From Bostrychus sinensis (Eukaryota; Chordata; Actinopteri; Gobiiformes; Eleotridae): a stretch of 64,000 bases of DNA. The translations under genes and the position numbers were made by a program. The notes under the pieces were generated by a model. It was not told the DNA's origin. It made no database searches and was given only the letters and a program-made list of their open reading frames with translations. The stretch lies in assembly GCA_020698575.1 (NCBI GenBank), contig CM036244.1:31346034-31410033 (forward strand), written 5' to 3'. Numbering within the stretch: the first letter of the stretch is position 1; every line of letters starts with the position of its first letter. Positions 10,967 through 21,937 of the stretch are shown here, piece after piece.

Positions 10967-12834
10967 AAGGCCGCTCCGGCTGGACTAACTGGAATAAAAG
11001 AGGTATGAACACATTTACGAAAGTGGTTCCTAAGCAGTGTTGGGGTCCCAAGAGTGGTTTGTGGAGACTTTATTTGACTTGCAAAAAAATTACTTTGTAA
11101 AATGGTTCTTGAGTCACTAGTTCAGGCCATTGCCAGCTGAAATCAATCCTACTGACCAATCATAACTGTTAATCTAAAATTATAGTGGTTTTTGTACAAG
11201 GCCTACATTGGTTATCCTTGTTTTTCTATTTGAGCCTGTTGTTGAACTTCTTTGTTTTCTGATTAGTTCAGTGGCTTTCAAATTGCCCTTAAGCTGTGTC
11301 AATTAGTTCTGGCCCTAAGAAATCAAACTTAAATTTACAGGAACTCTCAATCCATTTTTTTATATTGATAAGAAAAAGAATCCCATGAATAAATAAAATA
11401 GCTCTGAAAGGAACACAGCTATGATCAAAATGACTATTATGATTAAAATGACCACTAACAACATCTAAGAGCATCCACTTCACCATGAATTTAATTAACT
11501 TTTTAGAACAACGTGCATTTCAATAGAGAAGATACGGAAGAATAAATCCTCTTCATTACAAGTGATCATTGTTTATAATTAACTACATGGTGAAAACAGA
11601 AGCTCTAATAAAGATGTCAGACAGGAGCAGAAATATGTGACTCCTGACAAAGTAAACAAACCATGATAGGTGATCCTGGCCGCTCTCAACATTTTTATGT
11701 CTACTCAAATGATTCTAGCCTGATTCACTGTATTGTACAGGATCACTGTTTAATCACCTAATAGCATATTGTAATTAAATCATTTGTGAAATAACATTAA
11801 GGTGTCACAACAGCTATATTATAAGGATTTTGATAGCGGAAAATGTTAAGCCCATACCGACAAGTACAGTATGCACATGCTTGCATGCATTTACATCTTC
11901 TGTATTATTATGAGGGACACCTCCAGTGGTTTTTGGTCTACTCATCTTACAAACATGAAATATTAGTGGCCAAAAATGCCTCCTAGAACAATGTAAATTC
12001 TAATGCTGGCTATGTCTGCTTACACATTTTGTGATAACCCATCAGTATTTTGTGATAGGCGAAGTGTTTCAGTTTTCCTTTTATAATGAATCAAAGTTTG
12101 CACCTGGCAGTTCTCTAGGAAGGGTGAGAGGATTGAGGATGAGGTAACAAGTTCGCAGGTAATTCAGCTTCAAGGCAAAACCAAACCTTCAAGTAAAACA
12201 TTCATCACACGTTTTTGGTCAGAACTTTCTGCACACTGTATTCCTTCTATTACATCTCGGGGTTAAAGTGGGATTTGCTAGGTGTGAAGGGTAAGACGTG
12301 GTGTTGCGGTGCAGAGGGGAGAAGTGAGTCACCTCAGAAGAACTCCCAGATTGCTTTGTGCTGTGAGCGGACTGGTCATGACCTCCCTGGGGCTCCCGGA
12401 GCACAAATCCTATCCAGAGCCTACAAGCTGACCCTAAAGCCAGCTTTGCCAGGTCTCTGCTTGTACTGGCTCCTCACCCAGCACAGCACATTCTCTGCCT
12501 ATGAAGCAGCACCTGAGGATTACAAACAACATCAGGGGCATTCATCTTAGACTGCAGGTTCACTTTGATACTTTGATATTGAAGCAATTTGATAAATTAG
12601 GGCTGCAAAGCATAGAGCAAGTGTAATGTCCAATTGTAGTCTAAATCAGCTGTGATGCATACAATATAAAGGTTCTAATTTAGACCTGGTTTATTCCCAC
12701 ATTTAATCCTAAATGAGACAGTCCTGTTTTAGTCCTAGTTTTGTCTGGATTCACTCTTGAATATTCTTTAGTCTAAGCATTTACAAGTGAGAAATGTACC
12801 CCAGCCTTTTGCCATATATTATAAAACAGTTAAA

Positions 12835-12990
12835 CTTTGGAGATGGTTAGTACCCTCATCTTTGATTTGAAAAGTTAGGGGTTCGATTCCATATTGGTCC
12901 AAAGCCCGATTACACTGAGAGGTATGCATCAAAAAGGCCTTTCACTGTAAAAACATGTATATCCCTGTGGCAACCTCTTTAAGAAAGTGA
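12835..12990 (+). mobile_element. tRNA-derived SINE, degraded
   Basis: GATGGTTAGTACCCTCA resembles a pol III A box and GGGGTTCGATTCC is a near-perfect B box about 35 nt later. A SINE-like body continues to about 12990. It is not a tRNA gene because the acceptor and anticodon stems do not pair. Confidence 0.6.
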
Positions 12991-14929
12991 TTGTTATTGC
13001 AAAATTCAAAATAGTTATCCCATGTTTTTTTAATATTGTGTTGCTCTGCCGCAGTGGTCTTTATCTAGTTTCTTAATCTGACCTCTGGCCTGCATACATG
13101 ATGACTGTTTTTAATAAAGTCCTTATGGTGATAATTGGGTCTTTTTAATTGTTCCACACAGAGGCTGCTGCTCTAAATGAAGTAGGTTCCACTTTACAAT
13201 AAGGCTCCCATGGGTTTCTAAGAGATTAGGAATACTGAATCATTTATACATTATAAATAATTCATTCATTTTACAAGTTATAACTATTTGGGCAAAGTTG
13301 GACTGTATAGATGTGTTGTGGTACGTCACAACTTGCAAACTCCTAGACTTGTATGTTAACTTTATTTTAATAGACAGTTAATAGACACTTTTTATATTTA
13401 ACTTTTTCATGAGCACTCATATTTTACAAAATTGAGCTGTGTTTTGTATTTACTAAAAGCTACTGAAAATTCCTTATGACATCTGCCAATAATAAACACA
13501 GTGACATTTTCTGCTTTTATTTTGTTAAAAATGTCACATTAAACTAGTTTTCTACAGACAAATACAAAATTTAAATTATTTTTGGAGATTTATAATTTTT
13601 AGCCCAGAGTTCAGTGCCTTTGTGCAGTTATCACTTCATTGTAAAAATGTGTGAATGCATTGCCTATATTAGGTCCATTTTATTCAGTGTATTCACGCCT
13701 TGCATATCAACAAGCCAGTGGACTGACTTTATGTACTGTAATGTCCATAGCTTGCAAGTTTTGAAGTTTAGATGAAGTTTTTTAAAGTCATGCTTTTTAC
13801 CAGGCCCTTTATTGGTAAACTCCATTTATCAATAAAGAAATTACTAATTAGCAGCTCTAAGACTATACATTGGCTTATTGTTTGCAAAGAGACAGGTCAA
13901 TTAGGCAGTACTTGCAACCTCTATTGCACCCATTAATGTTGTAAAGTGCTTTACTTCTCATTAATACAGTCATTACAAACCATTTAGGAGCCATTTAACA
14001 GATCCTTATAGTATGAATGTTTTTATGTATGAGTGTATACGTATCTGTTCTCAGCTACTGAATCTAAACAGCTGCCCAATGGTATTCATTAAAGCTAATA
14101 ACTCAGTGCATTTCCCTCATAGTGCTGTTGGTCCAGCTGAGATATAGACAGTGCAGAAAGATACACTGCAGGCTGCACATTAACTTAACATCCCTCTTAT
14201 CCGCTGACATCAAACTTAAAAAGGACAACTGCACCTGATTACTTTCTCTGCTGCCTGCTCTAATGGTGTTTATTTGTCTCCATGACCGCGAGCATAGTGC
14301 CATCTTATACTCTCAATTCAGTTCCAAACATCTGACATTTTCATATTTGGGGGAAAGTACACACAGCGATGTGAACTGAATGTTTTACTAAAGGAGGGTG
14401 TTGTTCCACTGTGGATCCAGTCATATCCATAATGAGATGATGCATGCCAACAATAATTTAATTCACAGTGCTATTTTTAGAGTTCAGAGAGCTTTTCTCT
14501 GGCCAGCAGCGGACTGGAGGCCAGAATGTCCAGATTTTTAGCACCACTCCAGTGTAGTTTTTCCGTCCAAATTCTGCTTCTCATTCTCAAACTATTCACA
14601 CCAAGTATGATCACAGGAATGATTTGTCTCTCTAAGTACATATGAAAGTCATACAGGACACTTGTTTATTCCTACGTAACTAATATAAAACATTTATCTA
14701 TTCTATTGTGCTGCTACCAAGTGCTTTTTCAGGGGTCATATTCGGTGCCATCTCAGACTTTTTAAAGGTTTACACACAAGTATATATAACAAAGTATACA
14801 AAATGGCAATAATAAAGATATACTGCCAAGACCTGGACTTAAACCATAGATCTTTTTGTTTAGCTCTGTTCAGTTGAGTCACAATAATAACCCCTTGTGG
14901 CTGGGGTTAGTATTAGTGACGATAATAGT

Positions 14930-15065
14930 GTTTAGTCAAGACCGTACTAATAGAGACCAAGACCAGTCTTGGGTTAGAGACAAAGTCGAGACTTTTAAGG
15001 GCCTAGACTGAGTCAAGACCAAGACTAGGGCAAATCGAGACCAGGTTGAGACCAAGCCCAGTGAA
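14930..15065. repeat. Degenerate AGACCAAGAC tandem repeat
   Basis: Roughly ten-base units (agaccaagac, gagaccaggt, gagtcaagacc) recur imperfectly over 135 bp, a low-complexity pattern frequent in fish genomes. Confidence 0.75.
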
Positions 15066-15163
15066 CTAACACTGAATGAAGGGGAAAAGAAAAAAACAAA
15101 CACAAAAAGGTTCCACTATTTGTACCCATACCACAGTTTAAGAGCCATTAAACAGCAGGCAGT

Positions 15164-15488
15164 CACTGGCCACTTTATTAGGTACACTACGAATCTGAAA
15201 TCCAACCCATTCACATTCTCAGCAATTATACATGATCTAAAACTCCTGTCTCCTTTCTGCCTTCAGGATGGCGTTTATTCTTAGTGGCTGGTTCAACAAG
15301 GTGCTGGAAATATTCCCCAGTGATGGTCATAATTTTGATGTGATGGCAACACACAGTAGCTGCAGATTTTCTTAAACCATCTTTTCTTCTCATTTTCACC
15401 ATACCTTAATTTGTAGGGTTGCTGCCATGTGATTCACTTTTTGAATTAATGAGTTGTTGAAGGGGTGTACCTAATAAATTGGCCGGTG
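15164..15488 (-). mobile_element. Tc1-like element, internal-deletion derivative
   Basis: The ends cactggccactttattaggt and acctaataaattggccggtg are inverted copies of a well-known fish Tc1-like terminus. The interior keeps, on the minus strand, the start of the element (CACATGGCAGCAAC) joined to its transposase C-terminal part (TTCCAGCACCTTGTTGAACC). About 1.2 kb of the middle is missing. TA is clear on the right (15489-15490) but not on the left. Confidence 0.85.
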
Positions 15489-15769
15489 TATCTTTCTCTA
15501 ATTGCTTGTTTGGGCTCTATTTTCAAACACACAGTTTTCTTGTGCTGTTACCGAGATACCATGTTCATAAAACGCTTCATTAACAGTACAACTGGCACAA
15601 TCTGCCCACATCATTTAGACTCGCATCTCTAAACACAATTCTTAAGATGTGATCCTAAAGCCAAATGAGTCGTAATGCTCTTTAACATGCAGCCTGACAT
15701 GTATTCACTTGCTGCCTAATTGAGTTGATTGTTAATGCTTGTGTTTTTCTGTGTTTCTTGTTGGGGTAG

Positions 15770-18160
15770 AAGCGTTTGAAGGCGGCCTTGCATCACCACC
15801 CTCCCTTCCAGAAACTCCCAGATGACTCCCAGTTGGCTGCTTTGACGCGCTCCATCAGGCAACAACATAAGCGGCTACAATCAGAGTGAATTCTCCTCCA
15901 CCAGTCCTGCCCACAGCCTGCTCCCACCTCGCCGTTTCCAATCTGCACTGAGGCTGCCGTGTTACTGTGTCATTTTGTTTTGTTTTTTTTTAATTTGTGT
16001 TCCTGGTGAATGCTCCTTGTTCTTTCTGTTCGAGCGATTTCGCGTGAGGCTGTGTGGCGCCATTTTCACTTTCTTTTCCCTTTCTTATTTTATTTGAGAA
16101 ATTCTTCTTCAATCTCTTCAAAGAATGTAAATTCCTGTACACTTTTTAAGGCCTGTATATGAAAACTACAATAATGCGTGTGCCCTGGCTGAGCATGCCA
16201 AGTTTTTATTTTTTTAAGTTTGATTTTAATTTTCTGTGCGCTGTGTGGAAAAAAAGGCCTTAGTTTGAGAAAAAAAAAAAAAACTTCACTGCTGTTAAAC
16301 TGGACCTGTCCACATGAATAACATTTCAGGCTTTTGTGAGCGTTTTCTGAAACTCTGAGCTCATTTTTATGTTTTACGCCACACTGGTATATGGCTTGTC
16401 ACAAATTCACCTTATTTAGTCGACATTAGATGATTTCTCTTCACACATTTATAAAAAAATACTTTCTAATGCAAACACGATGCTCAAAAAGTTTTCTTTA
16501 GATTTGAATAGCCATTTGTGTGATCACTCAAAGACAATATGAAAGGAAGTTGAACGGTTGGATGGTGTTTTGATTTGTTCATTTAGTTACACAATACATG
16601 CCTTCACCTGCAGCCACTCTAGGTCATCCTTTTTTCTTTTTTTTTTTTAGCTATTTTTCGTATTTTATTTTGAAAAGCTTTACTGATGCCAAGTCTGAAT
16701 GTTCTGTCTTTTTGAATTTTTTGATGTATTTATAATGTGGATGGCTGTGCTGCACGTTGTTTAATTTTTTTTTTTTTTTTTTTTTTGCCTTGTGTGAAGG
16801 CAGACATCAAGTGTTGCATAGATACTGTACAATGAGAGCGTTCCACTAAAGACAGTATGTGCAGTATCCAGCCTCAAACTCTGCTGTATTAATATGATTA
16901 TTGTTATAAATAACTCATGTTGGTTCTGTTTACTGATCAGATGAGGTGATTACATCAGTCCATTTTGGCTCATCCCACACAGCAACACTACAATGACTGT
17001 GTTATAGAAAGTGCTGACAGTTGAGAAGCAGTGGACAGTCTGAATTACATTACATTGAAAGGGCAGTTTAATATTTTGTTTGTTTGCGTTAAGAACAACA
17101 CTAAGTAGTAGTTGGTGTGCTCTCAGTTTAGAGAAGCAGACAGGAGCAGTGACAAAGGGACTAAGTATGTACCACTGTGAATGGGGTCAGCAAAAAATGG
17201 TCTTACGATCTAAAAAAAAAATTCTGAAATCTTTCTAATAGATTGTATACATTTTGTCAGTCAAAGCCAACATAATTGCAACCACTAAGTAAAATTACTT
17301 TCACAGTAATCAAGTGTTTTCAATTGCCCCATAAGCAGCCATGCATGATCTGTAACCCATGTCATTGCTCCTGATTGCTTCTCCAAATCTCAAACTCAAG
17401 GTACTGATAATTATCTACTGTTTATAAAAAGTAAACTAAACATATGTATCCATTATCTTTTTCACTTTCATAGCAATCACCATCTAATACATCATCTTAA
17501 AGTTGTGTTAATGCTCCTGTCTGCTTCTCCAAACTCTAAACTAGGTTATCTTCAGTATACACCGCTGACCATAGATCTCCAGAAGAAACCTGTTTGAGTG
17601 AATATCAAACTCAAGTTCAGATATTTATGACTGGTGTTCGTTGTCACATTTTCTTGCATCCGTCAATGACTCATCCCTAGAACAGACTATTAGCATTAAG
17701 TGTTAGTAGCTATTTCAGAAGTGTGGTGGCATCCGGATGTATAGTTAGTTGGTGCAAGCAACGCAAGCACATCTCACCATTTAGAACTGACTTGAAAAGC
17801 TGTTAAAATACTTCAGCCATGCACTATTTCAACTCTTTGACTCCTCTGTTGTCAGTTTTACAGCCTGTAAACATGTTCTTAGTGTTTGGAGAATGTCTAG
17901 TGGCATTCCCTGCGTCGCGTCTACAAAGACAAACAGCATAATTATCAGGACAGAAAAATTGTTGCACGACACGAAAGCGGTAGGTCAGCATCGTTCAGCA
18001 CCCAGTCCATTGTTTTGTCATGCCTTTTTGTTCCTTTTTTGAATAATCAGGTCAGCAGTGAAACCAAAGAGGGTAAGATGAGAAGGCCATAGTAGTGTTG
18101 TAAATACAGACTTTTGTTTTTGTACTGTTGTTGACAATAAAGTGTACATTTTGAAAGAAA
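15770..18160 (+). other. alcam: alcam terminal 3' UTR exon (inferred)
   Basis: An acceptor (ttcttgttggggtag) at 15769 opens a 2.4-kb region of unique, T-rich, mRNA-like sequence ending at AATAAA (18136-18141) with T/G-rich sequence downstream. It would join the donor at 11003. Its first 117 bases are more GC-rich and are open in the frame that continues past the alcam stop codon. No transposon was recognised inside except poly-T tracts (16761-16786). The exon start and poly(A) site are inferences without transcript data. Confidence 0.65.
18136..18141 (+). terminator. alcam: Poly(A) signal AATAAA, probable alcam 3' end
   Basis: A canonical hexamer lies in the context ttgacAATAAAgtgtac at the end of the presumed alcam 3' UTR. 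T/G-rich sequence (gtgaaagtgtttat) follows about 30 nt later, as expected for a downstream element. Cleavage would fall near 18160. Confidence 0.65.
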
Positions 18161-19190
18161 CGATATCATGGAGTGAAAGTGTTTATATTTCAGCATGTCT
18201 ATTCTTCACCTGGTTACTACTCCAGACCTGAGGCAGTGTCATTACAGGTACTATTATAGGCTTTGACCTGAGGTTTCAAATTATGCATTTTTCAGTTGTC
18301 AGTCATGTATCAATGCCATGTGCCCTTAAGGAAAAATATATACTTATAACAGCATGTAAGGTATTTGTAGACACACCCATGTTATTTATCTCAAAGCCAT
18401 TTTAAGGTTTAATATAAGCAAACAACTACCATCGAATCCTAACTCTCAAATGTTACTAAATGTATTGGAGTCAAAGTATGTTGTTATTTTCCACCTCTGC
18501 TTTTCTGAAGGATTACTTTGTACACAATGATCTGCAATGAAACCATATTAAAAGTGTACATTTCCATTTAAAGACTTTACAACTTGAGAATCTGGTCAGG
18601 ACATAACCTCTATATGCAGTTGATACAGAAGTTATCACAAGTTAACTCTAATGTAGTCTTAATGCCTAATTTCCTCCTGCCACTCTGTACACCCAGTGGA
18701 TTTACTGCTTTGACTGTAGCGCCAAATTACCCATGCTAATAATGAAACGCTCCCCACCCACCCTTAATGAATCCACAAAATCAAAATGATTGTAGCATAA
18801 AATGGTCCAATCACTCCTAAAGGTGGCACAGAGGAGTCTACTGCTTAGGACACAAACCCTCTATATAGTTAGGAGTCTGAAGTTATTACAAGTCTCCTTT
18901 TTAAGACTCCAAATAAGTCCTTATATTCTCCGCAGCAAATTATTTGCCTCCATCTAACCTTATCCTCTTCTTCTTCTTCTCTCACACCAACATCTCTGGC
19001 ATCTAACATGAGCTGTCTCTCTCTCATGTACCAAGTTCTATCCATTCTCCTCACGCCCAAGAGAACCTCAGTATCTGCTCTCTCCAGACCATCTCTCTTA
19101 CTCTCTTACTGACCTTCACTCCTGACACTTTCCTCTGCCTATTCCAAGCGTTCCTAAGCATGTTAATAATTGCAAGACTATATATTTTAA

Positions 19191-19495
19191 AGGTACTGTA
19201 AGCAGCATGCGCTCTACTGGTTTGAAAACAGTGCTGCAGTCTAAATCAAAACAGTGGTCTGTGGGTTGCCAGTCTTTCTGCTATTTTGATTGGACGATCA
19301 GCAATGCAGGGTTTTAGAATCAAAACAAAAATGTAAACATAAAGAAAAACAGCTTGGCCATTATGTTATGTTTTTTATTATGGATAAATGAGCTGTACCT
19401 TTGTTTTCAGTAAAACTAATTGATTTAAACATGTTTACCTCATATCTTGGGACACGTGGGTATTTTTTATAAAATATATTCTGCTCATAGCACCT
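19191..19495 (-). mobile_element. TTAA-flanked MITE, copy A
   Basis: 305 bp beginning AGGTACTGTAAGCAGC and ending TATTCTGCTCATAGCACCT, imperfect inverted termini. It is flanked on both sides by TTAA (19187-19190, 19496-19499). It matches the element at 45788-46104 in reverse orientation. TTAA duplication is typical of piggyBac and Kolobok superfamily elements. No coding capacity. Confidence 0.82.
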
Positions 19496-19680
19496 TTAAG
19501 TTAAAAGTTACATAGCTTTCTGAGTCCTCCCAAACAAGCATCTTGCTTGGAGCCTACCTGGGTGGAAACTGCACCTTTTTTTGACAGGGCATGGCAGCCT
19601 CACCTGGCAGAGCTGCTGGTGTTTGTCTTGTTTTTGTTTATGGTTCTCTTTTTGTTTGTTAAAAAAAAAATAAGGCTTTG

Positions 19681-19866
19681 CCCCAGTATAGCTCAGTTGG
19701 TAGCTGATATACACTACACCTCCAGTGTGCATTGGCTCATGGGTTGAAGTCTGGATTCTGACACTTTGCCGAAAGTCTCTCCTGCTCTCCCCCATGATTT
19801 CCTGTCACTTCTTGACTGCACTATACAATAAAGCTGAAAGAGGCCTAAAAATATATATTAAAAAAA
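19681..19866 (+). mobile_element. tRNA-derived fish SINE
   Basis: Starts with a tRNA-like GTATAGCTCAGTTGGTAGC (A box) and GGGTTGAAGTCTGG (B box). The body follows (tttgccgaaagtctctcctg, atgatttcctgtcacttc), then an ACAATAAAG...GGCC tail. Body and tail recur at 20801-20920 (inverted) and 62745-62900. Confidence 0.85.
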
Positions 19867-20371
19867 TGCAAATACTATTTTCAAAAGTAACTGTTGTTTA
19901 AATGCTTAGCTATGAATCCACACAATTAGCATGATTGCCACATAAAACAGCTCACTGGATCCTAAAGGTGGCTGACTCAGGAGGCTAATTTGCATTTCAA
20001 TCTTTCTCCTAGACACCACCATATATTGTCCCTCCTGCCCAGACACCTCTTGTCCTCAGCTTAAGTATTTCTTGGGGAATTTTGTGAGCCACTCTCAGTT
20101 CAAATTTCAGTTTTCCTGGAATGGCTTGCTATTGTGGTTTCAGTTGCAGCAGCTCAACAATGACACTTTTTTCTCTCTCAACAGTGAAACAGGTGTGATC
20201 ACATTTCACGTTGTGCCGCGGTCACTTCCTGCTTTATTAGTCATGCTGTGAAAATGCTCTTCTGGGACCAGATTACTGCTGTGGTGACATTCTCTTCCCT
20301 TCTTTGTAGTGGGAGGATCAGTTGCTCAAAGCCTGCCGCAAACTGCTTGTGCATGCTCTACCAATGTTGCA

Positions 20372-20543
20372 TACATGTTTTTCAGCACATTGTATGCATT
20401 TTTCTCTGATTATTTCACTGTTATCCTTTTAATGAGATGAGAAGAATTCTGCTTCATCCGTAACGATAGTACAGTGGCTTTTGAATCTGACTGTGGCATG
20501 TAACCAACACTCTGTGTAGTATTAAATTATATTTCTGCATTAT
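20372..20543. repeat. Local duplication, copy 1
   Basis: Matches 21363-21525 in the same orientation: shared blocks include cagcacattg, cactgttatc, acagtggcttttgaat, tgtggcatgtaacc and cactctgtgtag. Divergence and small indels show it is not recent. Function unknown. Confidence 0.75.
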
Positions 20544-20800
20544 ACATGATACTTCAAAATAATAATACTCAAGTAGAAGTAAAGGGGTCTCAACGAAATT
20601 GTTGCTCAAGTAAAAGTAAATTTGTTAATGCTACAGTAGTAACAGTTGCTGTGGATAAAGCAGCATCTCATTAAATAGCAGTTCATCTGAGAAGAATCCA
20701 TGAAGTGTGCTGAAAAACGTGTGTTTAAGAGTGGAAATGAACTCCACAATTTTACTCAAGTAATTTTAAAGAAATCTTATTTTACATTTTTTTATTAATA

Positions 20801-20920
20801 TTGTTTATTTTTTGCCATTTCTAGGCTTTATTGACAGGACAGATGATAGGAGGATATCAGAGTAAGCAGGGAGAGACATTCGGCAACAGTCAACCCAGTT
20901 TCAGGGTTACACTCCAGGTT
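20801..20920 (-). mobile_element. tRNA-derived fish SINE, inverted copy
   Basis: The reverse complement contains the B-box remnant, tgccgaatgtctctccctgc, tcatctgtcctgtcaataaagcc and an A-rich end. This is the body and tail of the SINE at 19681-19866. The tRNA-like head is degraded. Confidence 0.75.
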
Positions 20921-21047
20921 TGTGTTCAGACTAGTAGTAGTGGAAGCAGTAATAGCTGCTCTAGCCCTTGAGTAATAATCTTAGTCAAGTAGGGATAAAA
21001 TAAAAATTGTTGCTAGAGTAAAAAATATTAGGTGTGAATCTACTTAC

Positions 21048-21220
21048 AAAATCTACAACTGTTGCTACTACTACTACTATTGTTTCTACTACGATTATTT
21101 CCACTACTATTACTACTACTGCTACAATACTATTATTCCTACCACTACAAGTATAACTATTCTGACCACTGCTACTTCTAATACCACTGTTCCTACTACT
21201 ACTGCTTGTACCACTGCACC
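21048..21220. repeat. Degenerate (CTA)n trinucleotide array
   Basis: Interrupted CTA/CTG/ATT triplets; open frames over it are artefacts. A short TAG run also lies at 20931-20942. Confidence 0.85.
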
Positions 21221-21362
21221 CAAACCTGACTGGACCATTTTTTTTCAGGCACTGAGGGTTTTGCACACAATGCACACAATTAAAAGTATGTTTTAAAAAT
21301 GTACTCAGAAATGACTTTTTTTCCCTCCAGCCCTCCACCGTTAAGCACAGTGACCGCTGCTC

Positions 21363-21525
21363 ACACGTTTCTCAGCACATTGCTTGAATTCTTCTCAGAT
21401 CACTTCACTGTTATCATTTTAATGAAATGCTGCTTCATCCACCGCAACCGCACAGTGGCTTTTGAATTCAGGCTGTGGCATGTAACCGACACTCTGTGTA
21501 GCATTAAATTATATTTCTGCATAAT
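21363..21525. repeat. Local duplication, copy 2
   Basis: Partner of 20372-20543, about 1 kb downstream in direct orientation. Confidence 0.75.
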
Positions 21526-21825
21526 AGGCCGTGAATCTGAGTGAAGACATGCAAGTCATCCCGCCCTCACCACTGGGCTGCTCTCAATGGACCGTGCCGT
21601 GCCAGGAGAGGAGGACCAAGAAACCTCCGCCGCTCACACAGTGCTGGCTTCTCTCCCAGAGTACACCACTAGTTCTATCCAGACATAAATCAGTTTGCCA
21701 AACTCCCTCCTGCTTCCAAACCAGACGACCGCTTTAGAGCCATGGAGAATTTTGATGGTCCTCTCTCAGCCCGGAATCAGAGGGAGAGAGGTTGAGTTAC
21801 TTAAAGACAAAGTAACATGATATAC

Positions 21826-21937
21826 AGTTTTGCACACTGACGTAAGACCAAGTGTGTGATCTAGTGCTAATTACAGCCTCCACACTGGTGTAATGACATT
21901 GTAACTATAGCTAGGACAAAATACAAGGACATTCAAA
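21826..21937. repeat. Dispersed repeat, copy 1
   Basis: Matches 23633-23755 in direct orientation: cagttttgcacactgacgta, gtgtgtgatct, gctaatta, ctggtgtaatgaca and agctaggac are shared with few changes. Family not recognised. Confidence 0.65.

Larger units (their letters stand above)
2924..11002 (+). other. alcam: alcam gene, 3' coding portion (four exons; upstream exons outside window)
   Basis: Encodes the C-terminal part of ALCAM/CD166, a single-pass Ig-superfamily adhesion receptor that mediates homophilic and CD6-type heterophilic contacts in neurons, leukocytes and epithelia. Four exons join in frame (2924-3053, 6065-6091, 10310-10424, 10882-10966). They give the end of the fifth Ig domain, a short acidic stalk, one transmembrane helix (LIVGVVVGLILAAAV) and a 30-residue tail containing SKKLEENNH, which is close to the human tail KKLEENNHKTEA. 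That tail and the KLIVG/YWLYMK membrane segment identify ALCAM rather than MCAM or nectins. cblb follows convergently, as in human 3q13.11. Whether this is the teleost a or b copy cannot be decided here. Earlier Ig exons were not found in 1-2900 and presumably lie upstream of the window. Confidence 0.93.
11003..15769 (+). other. Probable intron within the alcam 3' UTR, repeat-bearing
   Basis: Lies between the donor after the alcam stop and the acceptor of the inferred terminal exon. It contains a tRNA-like SINE (12835-12990), a GAGACCAAGAC degenerate repeat (14930-15065) and a Tc1 deletion derivative (15164-15488). The rest is AT-rich and unremarkable. Confidence 0.6.

Noticed and set aside
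12215..12550. 111-codon + strand open frame
   Set aside because: No family similarity or splice logic; inside the proposed 3' UTR intron.
12850..12925. tRNA gene
   Set aside because: A- and B-box-like motifs are present but acceptor and anticodon arms do not form.
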